From Chloroflexota bacterium (GTDB lineage Bacteria > Chloroflexota > Dehalococcoidia > Lucifugimonadales > Lucifugimonadaceae), in the NCBI GenBank assembly GCA_002712125.1, contig PASL01000020.1:40138-60619 (forward strand): 20,482 bases of DNA, given 5' to 3'. Shown one piece after another: positions 15,474 to 20,482 of the stretch. A program made the position numbers and the translations under genes. The notes beneath the pieces are model-generated. The model saw nothing but the letters and a program-made list of their open reading frames with translations, was not told where the DNA came from and searched no databases. Positions within the stretch are counted from its first letter, which is position 1. Each line of letters starts with the position of its first letter.

Positions 15474-17330
15474 ATGAACATTAAACATAAATTACTAAAA
15501 AAATCATCTAATATTTCTGATAAAAAAAGACTTATAATAGCCAGCCTAATACAATTATTTATCCCTTATATATCCTTATTTTCCGCTTTTTTATTAAGGC
15601 TTGATTTGAAGATTCAACTACTACCTTTAGAAAATATTTTTTTATGGGGAAGTATTCTTGCGTTTTTTAGGCTGATATTTTTAGTATTATTCTCAGCTCA
15701 CAGGGGTTTATGGAGATATGTATCTATTACTGATTTAATTGGAGTTATAAAATCATCTAGTATATCAACATTCGTATTTATATTTGCTATTTATTTATTA
15801 AATAATTTTGATGGATTTCCAAGAAGCGTTTTTATTTTAGAATGGGGAATATACATATTCTATGCTGGAGGAATTAGAATCATAATCAGAATAATGAGAG
15901 AAAACTTAAGAAAAAGAAGTAATAAAAATAGTTTAAAAAATGTGGCAATTATTGGAGCTGGAGATGCTGGAGCTGCTTTTTGTTCCCAAGTAAAATCAAT
16001 AACAAATTATGGAATCAAACCAGTGATTTTTTTCGACGATGATTCGGAAAAAATAGGCATGAGTATCTTGGGTATAAAAGTGGTGGGTTCTATTGATGAG
16101 ATAAGCGATTTTACAAGTATATACAATATTGAACTGATTGTTATTGCAATCCCTTCAGCTACAAGTAAAGAAAAAACTAGAATTGTTGAGTTATGTAGAA
16201 AAAGTAATATAGAATTTAGAATTTTACCTGGAACTAACGAGCTATTAGAAGGTAATGTTTCTATATCAAAATTAAGAAAATTAGAAGTTGAAGATTTATT
16301 AGGGAGAGATGAAACAAACCTTGATGAGGTATCACTTAATAAATTTTTCAATAATAAATCTATTCTTATAACTGGAGCAGCTGGAACAATTGGCTCTGAA
16401 CTAGTAAGGAGAGTGATAAAGTTTTCTCCATCAAAAATTATACTTGTTGATAGAGCTGAGAATAATTTAGTTATGCTAGAACATGAAATAAATAGTAAGC
16501 TTTTAGATCATAAAAAAAATATAAATATTGTCACCTTGATTGTTGATATATCAAACAATAATTCCGTATCTCAACTTATAGGAAATTATAAACCTCAAAT
16601 AATACTTCACGCAGCTGCACATAAACACGTTAATCTTATGGAAAAAACACCAGCTGAAGCAGTTAGAAATAATATTGGAGGGATTATAAACCTTGCAAAA
16701 AATGCAATAAATAAAAATGTAGAAAAATTCGTACTAGTCTCATCTGATAAAGCAGTAGAGCCAAGTAATGTAATGGGAGCTACAAAAAGAATTTCTGAAA
16801 TGATAATTTCACAGATGAAAGATACTAAAAATACAAAATTTACTTCTGTAAGATTCGGTAATGTACTTGGTAGTGATGGTAGCGTAGTTCCAATTTTTCA
16901 AAAGCAAATAGAACAGGGAGGGCCTGTAACAGTTACAGACCCTGAGGTTGAAAGATTTTTCATGACAGCTCATGAAGCAGCAGGACTAATATTGAGTGCT
17001 GCAGAATTTGGTAACGATAAAGAAATTTTCTTACTAGATATGGGAAAACCTGTAAATATAAGTTTTTTAGCCAAAACAATGATTGAATTATCTGGTTTTA
17101 TTCCTAATAAAGATATTGAAATAGTCTACACAGGATTAAAACCTGGAGAAAAAATCTCTGAAAATTTATCTTATAAAAATGAAAAAATTACAAACACAAA
17201 GCATGAGAAAATTTTTTCTGTAGAAAATATTAATCAAGGAATCAACATGAATGAAATAGAAGATTTTTTGAAAAACGTGGAGAAATTAAGCCCTGAAGAA
17301 GTGAAGAAAAAATTAAAAAATTTCATTTAA
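15474..17330 (+). CDS. Membrane-bound nucleotide-sugar 4,6-dehydratase (WbpM/PglF/CapD family)
   Basis: Inner-membrane enzyme that converts UDP-GlcNAc to the 4-keto-6-deoxy sugar, the first step to QuiNAc, FucNAc or bacillosamine. The 618-residue length and layout are standard. Membrane segments lie near 20-41, 55-74, 97-112 and 118-140. A first Rossmann domain starts with IIGAGDAG (159-166), and a second starts with ITGAAGTIGSE (299-309). The active site is VSSDKAVEPSNVMGATKR (422-439), with methionine M434 where classical SDRs have tyrosine, plus K438. This Met is the known state of the WbpM/PglF family. The more usual STDK reads SSDK here. The HAAAHKHVNLME motif (379-390) is intact. It converges with, and overlaps by 18 bases, the reductase gene that probably uses its product. 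Confidence 0.95.
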   Translation: MNIKHKLLKKSSNISDKKRLIIASLIQLFIPYISLFSAFLLRLDLKIQLLPLENIFLWGSILAFFRLIFLVLFSAHRGLWRYVSITDLIGVIKSSSISTFVFIFAIYLLNNFDGFPRSVFILEWGIYIFYAGGIRIIIRIMRENLRKRSNKNSLKNVAIIGAGDAGAAFCSQVKSITNYGIKPVIFFDDDSEKIGMSILGIKVVGSIDEISDFTSIYNIELIVIAIPSATSKEKTRIVELCRKSNIEFRILPGTNELLEGNVSISKLRKLEVEDLLGRDETNLDEVSLNKFFNNKSILITGAAGTIGSELVRRVIKFSPSKIILVDRAENNLVMLEHEINSKLLDHKKNINIVTLIVDISNNNSVSQLIGNYKPQIILHAAAHKHVNLMEKTPAEAVRNNIGGIINLAKNAINKNVEKFVLVSSDKAVEPSNVMGATKRISEMIISQMKDTKNTKFTSVRFGNVLGSDGSVVPIFQKQIEQGGPVTVTDPEVERFFMTAHEAAGLILSAAEFGNDKEIFLLDMGKPVNISFLAKTMIELSGFIPNKDIEIVYTGLKPGEKISENLSYKNEKITNTKHEKIFSVENINQGINMNEIEDFLKNVEKLSPEEVKKKLKNFI

Positions 17331-18224
17331 ACCAGTATATGTAAAATTTAATTCATCTGATGATGCTAGTCCATCAAATGAAGAATCTAATTTTATATTT
17401 TCATAAGAAACACTAGAAATATATGAGCTAAAAATATGCATTTTATTTAGCATCCTTAAAATGAGAATAATTAAATTTCTACTTATAGGAATCATAATTT
17501 TTTTACGGCCTAACTTAGTCATTATTATTTTAACAAACTCACCAGTAGTCATAGATTTATTAGCCACAACATATATTTTCCCTTTAATGCCAAGATTTAT
17601 GGAGTTAACTATAGCTACCACTAGATCTTCAGACCAAATAGGACTTATAACTCGTTCTGGCGCAGGTAATATAGGTAATTTACCCTTAACAATTTTTTCA
17701 ATTAAAGTACCAGAATAGTTTTCATTTGTACCAAAAACAGTACCAGGCCTGATAACAAGTGCATCTAATCCTTTTTTTGTTGCGTCTAAAACTTCTTTTT
17801 CAGATAAGGCTTTAGTTTTAGCATATGAAGAAAATAATTTCCCATCATAAAAATGTTGAACATTTACTGTAGAAATATGTATTAATCTAATTTTTCTATT
17901 TTTAGAAAACTTTATGATGTTTTTAGTTCCGATAATATTTATATCTCGAATTTTCTCAAATTTATCTTTTGGATTGTGAACATGACTAGCCAAATGAATA
18001 ACAGTATCTATATCATCAGGTAGTAAAGATAATTTTTCGTAGTCTAAAATATCTATATGCTTATAATTTATATTATTTATTGCTATATAATTAGTAATAT
18101 TTCTTGAAATAGCAGTAACTTTTAAATCTAAATTTGATAGGTAATTACATAAATAGAAACCAATCATGCCTGTTCCACCAGTAACAAGTATATGATTGCT
18201 CAATATATTTATATTTTTTTTCAT
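17313..18224 (-). CDS. WbpV-like NAD(P)-dependent 4-keto-sugar reductase (extended SDR)
   Basis: Probably reduces the 4-keto-6-deoxy-HexNAc made by the WbpM-type dehydratase to UDP-QuiNAc or UDP-FucNAc. The 303-residue protein has VTGGTGMIG (14-22), VIHLASHVHN (75-84), serine region HISTVNV (116-122), catalytic Y134/K138 in SSYAKTKALSE and VIRPGTVFG. VIHLA-x-x-VH is typical of WbpV-like members. The start ATG has no ribosome site, and a TATAAT on the same strand ends about ten bases before it, so the message may be nearly leaderless. It lies between the dehydratase gene (convergent, overlapping) and the phosphoglycosyl transferase gene (divergent), both of which fit this step. A role on another nucleotide sugar is possible. 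Confidence 0.83.
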   Translation of the reverse strand: MKKNINILSNHILVTGGTGMIGFYLCNYLSNLDLKVTAISRNITNYIAINNINYKHIDILDYEKLSLLPDDIDTVIHLASHVHNPKDKFEKIRDINIIGTKNIIKFSKNRKIRLIHISTVNVQHFYDGKLFSSYAKTKALSEKEVLDATKKGLDALVIRPGTVFGTNENYSGTLIEKIVKGKLPILPAPERVISPIWSEDLVVAIVNSINLGIKGKIYVVANKSMTTGEFVKIIMTKLGRKKIMIPISRNLIILILRMLNKMHIFSSYISSVSYENIKLDSSFDGLASSDELNFTYTGLNEIF

Positions 18225-18267
18225 GTCAATTAAATTATAAAATACATATAATGACTAAAGGTATCAC
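18225..18267. promoter_or_regulatory. Compact divergent promoter region between reductase and phosphoglycosyl transferase
   Basis: The 43-base gap holds TATAAT on the minus strand (18234-18239) and TATAAT on the plus strand (18247-18252). A TATAAA at 18236-18241 is a better-placed plus-strand -10, because it leaves the AAAGG ribosome site (18257-18261) within the transcript. No -35 was recognised in either direction. Any promoter parts must extend into the opposite coding region. Confidence 0.35.
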
Positions 18268-18855
18268 ATGATAAAAAGAATTTTTGACATATTATCAAGT
18301 CTTTTAGCTATTTTAGCTTTCATACCTATATATTTACTGGTCGCGATACTAGTTTATTACTCCCTTGGATGGCCGATAATTTATAAAGCAAAAAGAGCTG
18401 GTAAATATAATAAAGAATTCACATTAATAAAATTTAGAAGCATGAAAAACTCTACAAATCATGTGTCACATCATTCTGGTGATGACGACCCAAGAATTAC
18501 AAAAACAGGTAAATTTATTAGGCAAACTAAATTGGATGAATTGCCGCAGTTATTTAATGTATTATTTGGAAAAATGAGTATTGTGGGACCTAGACCTGAA
18601 ACACCTGAATATATAAAGTTATACAGTAAAGAGCAAATGAAAATACTTAGCATAAGACCAGGAATAACTGACTTTGCATCAATAGAATTTTCTAATCTTG
18701 GAGATATACTTAAAGGTGACGATCCAGATAAATTATATTTTGAAAAAGTATGGGATAAAAAGATGAAACTTCGTATGAAGTATACAGAAGAATATAATTT
18801 TTTTATTGATATGAAAATTATTTTTTTAACTATCATGGCAATTTTTAAAAAATGA
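18268..18855 (+). CDS. Polyprenyl-phosphate phosphoglycosyl-1-phosphate transferase (PglC/WcaJ superfamily)
   Basis: Monotopic membrane enzyme that starts repeat-unit assembly by moving a sugar-1-phosphate from a UDP sugar to undecaprenyl phosphate on the cytoplasmic face. At 195 residues it is a minimal PglC-like form without extra N-terminal membrane segments. The reentrant helix covers about 5-32 with a proline at 20. IKFRSMK (54-60) is followed by the loop GDDDPRITKTGKFIRQTKLDELPQ, with the catalytic dyad D90/E91 and SIVGPRP (104-110). An AAAGG site precedes the ATG. The nearby WbpM-type dehydratase and reductase suggest a 6-deoxy-HexNAc phosphate as substrate. Its stop overlaps the start of the next gene as ATGA. 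Confidence 0.95.
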   Translation: MIKRIFDILSSLLAILAFIPIYLLVAILVYYSLGWPIIYKAKRAGKYNKEFTLIKFRSMKNSTNHVSHHSGDDDPRITKTGKFIRQTKLDELPQLFNVLFGKMSIVGPRPETPEYIKLYSKEQMKILSIRPGITDFASIEFSNLGDILKGDDPDKLYFEKVWDKKMKLRMKYTEEYNFFIDMKIIFLTIMAIFKK

Positions 18856-20482
18856 CAATGAAAATCAATAAAATTATATTTATAATAACTAGTTTTACTC
18901 TGTTTATAATACCTTTACTTTTTAGTTATTATGACATTACAGCAGTTTTTGAAGATCCAAGGCTATTTACATTACATTTATCGGCGATACTAATAATAGT
19001 CTTATCTCTATGGAAATTATATTATGTATCTTTGAAAAATAAAACATTATTTACAAAAATAAAAAAATGGGATTTATATATATGGAGTAAAAAAGAAACT
19101 CATAATTTGATGATTGTGATAATAGTTTTATACTCAATAATTTACCTATTCTCTACAATATTGTCACCTTTGACTCACGTCAGCATGTTCGGTGGCGATG
19201 ATGCCAGATCTGGTAATAATCTTTATGATTATTTATCATATTTGACTATATTATTTGCAGTAACTTTTTACTTTAATAAGTTTGGTCGTTTATTAGTTCT
19301 ACTTTATGTATTAGTGATAAGCGGGATTATTTCCGCAACATACGGTCATGCTCAGTATTTTGGTTGGGATCCAATAGGAAAAAATGCAGATCAAATAAGA
19401 ATTTTAGCTAGTTTTGGTAATACTTTGAACTTTAGTGGGTATATGGTAATGGCAATTCCAGCAACTTTAGTTGTGATTAATATGCTTTTTCAAAAAAAGA
19501 AATTTTTATCGATTTTATTTATTACAGGACTAGGGTTAGAAATTTCTGGATTATGGCTTTCAGCAGGTAGAGGACCATGGGTAGGTGCATTCTTTGGAAT
19601 GATAATCTTTTTTGCTTTTTGCGCTTTTACAATATCAAAAAAAAATATATTTAGGTACTTTATTTTTATGCTATTAGGTATAATAATTACTGCCATAATT
19701 TCATCAATTCCAACTGATAGAAGTGATGTATCAGGAAGAAGATTTCTAGGAATAACACAACAAATTCAATTACCTTATGGGGCAGAAAACTCAAATGTCT
19801 CTACAGATATAGAAGGAGGTATTTCAGGTAGACTGTCAATATGGAATTCATCAATTAAAATTATAACTCAAGCACAAACGCCAGCTGAGGAACCAAGTTA
19901 TATGTCATTATTCAGAGTTTTATTTGGCGTAGGACCTGACATGTATGTTTACTCATATCCACTTACCGCAGCACCATCATCAAAATTATCAATGGTAGAT
20001 CATGCTCATAATTATTTACTACATACATTGGTCGAAGTAGGATTACTTGGTTTATCTGCAATCCTAGCCCTAGGCTTACTGATTTTTATAACTACGATTC
20101 ACCTAATTATAAAAATCAAAAATCATTTTTATAATTCAAGAATTGCTTTTATATCCCTAGGTATTACGTCTGCCTTAGGAGGTAAGCTTGTAGATATACA
20201 AGCGGGAGTACCTCGTACATCGGATATAACAATGATGTTTGCTTTGCTTGGAGCACTAATTTGTATTAATAAATTAATAGCATTAAGAACTAATAGTGAA
20301 ATAGAAATTCCTAGTAAAACTATTTCTAATAAATCTGAATCAGAATATTTTAGTTTCGGCGTCCTAATATCCTCAATAATAGTAACAATATTATTGATAA
20401 GTATTTTCTTTTCTTGGGATATTAGAAGAATTTCAGCAACTTATTATTTAGCATCCGTAGTTAAGGATACTAATGCAACTCG
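18852..20482 (+). CDS. O-antigen polymerase/ligase-type membrane protein (Wzy/WaaL superfamily), cut by window end
   Basis: Polytopic membrane protein that polymerises repeat units or ligates the polymer at the outer face of the inner membrane. The frame opens at ATG 18852 in an ATGA overlap with the transferase stop and runs without a stop for 543 codons to the window edge. Alternating hydrophobic segments are seen throughout. SAGRGPWVG (237-245) and SGRLSIW are followed by GVGPD and the signature DHAHNYLLHTLVEVGLLG, with H384, N387 and E395, matching the Wzy_C pattern. A long hydrophilic loop between the two signatures would be extracytoplasmic. Polymerase versus ligase cannot be decided by sequence. 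Coupling to the phosphoglycosyl transferase favours a repeat-unit polymerase. The C-terminus lies outside the window. Confidence 0.88.
   Translation, partial: MTMKINKIIFIITSFTLFIIPLLFSYYDITAVFEDPRLFTLHLSAILIIVLSLWKLYYVSLKNKTLFTKIKKWDLYIWSKKETHNLMIVIIVLYSIIYLFSTILSPLTHVSMFGGDDARSGNNLYDYLSYLTILFAVTFYFNKFGRLLVLLYVLVISGIISATYGHAQYFGWDPIGKNADQIRILASFGNTLNFSGYMVMAIPATLVVINMLFQKKKFLSILFITGLGLEISGLWLSAGRGPWVGAFFGMIIFFAFCAFTISKKNIFRYFIFMLLGIIITAIISSIPTDRSDVSGRRFLGITQQIQLPYGAENSNVSTDIEGGISGRLSIWNSSIKIITQAQTPAEEPSYMSLFRVLFGVGPDMYVYSYPLTAAPSSKLSMVDHAHNYLLHTLVEVGLLGLSAILALGLLIFITTIHLIIKIKNHFYNSRIAFISLGITSALGGKLVDIQAGVPRTSDITMMFALLGALICINKLIALRTNSEIEIPSKTISNKSESEYFSFGVLISSIIVTILLISIFFSWDIRRISATYYLASVVKDTNAT

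Noticed and set aside
15474..17330. Missing catalytic tyrosine in the 4,6-dehydratase as a defect
   Set aside because: Methionine at this position is the normal state of the WbpM/PglF family, so the enzyme is expected to be active.

Overview
This is an AT-rich bacterial chromosome segment. It holds the edge of a housekeeping region (about 1-1420) followed by a large surface-polysaccharide locus (about 1437 to past the right end). Nothing in it fixes the phylum. The AT bias, tail-to-tail gene overlaps and lack of any intergenic stretch above about 150 bases suggest a small, compact genome of an uncultivated, perhaps marine, bacterium. A Chloroflexota/SAR202-like source is only a guess. I see no insertion sequence, transposase, integrase, prophage gene or CRISPR array.

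Layout. Positions 1-988 carry the end of a DppB-type permease and a complete DppC-type permease. A pterin-4a-carbinolamine dehydratase converges on them. A tRNA-Leu(CAA) at 1334-1420 separates this block from the polysaccharide genes. Next come a methyltransferase preceded by a 20-codon ORF that ends at a slippery run of A, a minus-strand pair (NAD-dependent sugar epimerase, then DegT-type aminotransferase), and a lone Gfo/Idh oxidoreductase on the plus strand. A long minus-strand operon spans 15324 down to 5655 in this transcription order: UDP-glucuronate 4-epimerase-like SDR, UDP-glucose 6-dehydrogenase, a second UDP-sugar dehydrogenase of TviB/WbpO type, an SGNH-like membrane-anchored protein, an AlgI/DltB-type MBOAT O-acyltransferase, an asparagine-synthetase-like protein without the glutaminase cysteine, and a complete AsnB-type amidotransferase. 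The right end has a WbpM/PglF-type 4,6-dehydratase (+), a WbpV-like reductase (-), a PglC/WcaJ-type phosphoglycosyl transferase (+) and a Wzy/WaaL-type membrane polymerase or ligase (+) cut by the window edge.

How the genes fit together (inference). The WbpM-type dehydratase and the reductase could make a UDP-6-deoxy-HexNAc such as UDP-QuiNAc or UDP-FucNAc. The phosphoglycosyl transferase would load this on undecaprenyl phosphate. Ugd and the epimerase would give UDP-GlcA and UDP-GalA, and the TviB/WbpO-like enzyme a UDP-HexNAc-uronic acid. The two AsnB-like proteins may convert uronic acids to uronamides, as WbpS is thought to do in Pseudomonas and WbtH in Francisella. The MBOAT plus SGNH-like pair would O-acylate the polymer outside the membrane, and the Wzy-like protein would polymerise or ligate it. 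The degT/SDR/Gfo-Idh/methyltransferase group may supply an amino and/or methylated sugar. No ordinary glycosyltransferase and no flippase is visible, so the locus must continue to the right or be completed elsewhere.

The points most worth a second look are the A AAA AAA heptamer before the methyltransferase, the CTG start that restores a membrane anchor to the SGNH-like protein, and the tandem AsnB pair in which one member lacks both the cysteine and the GGDE motif.
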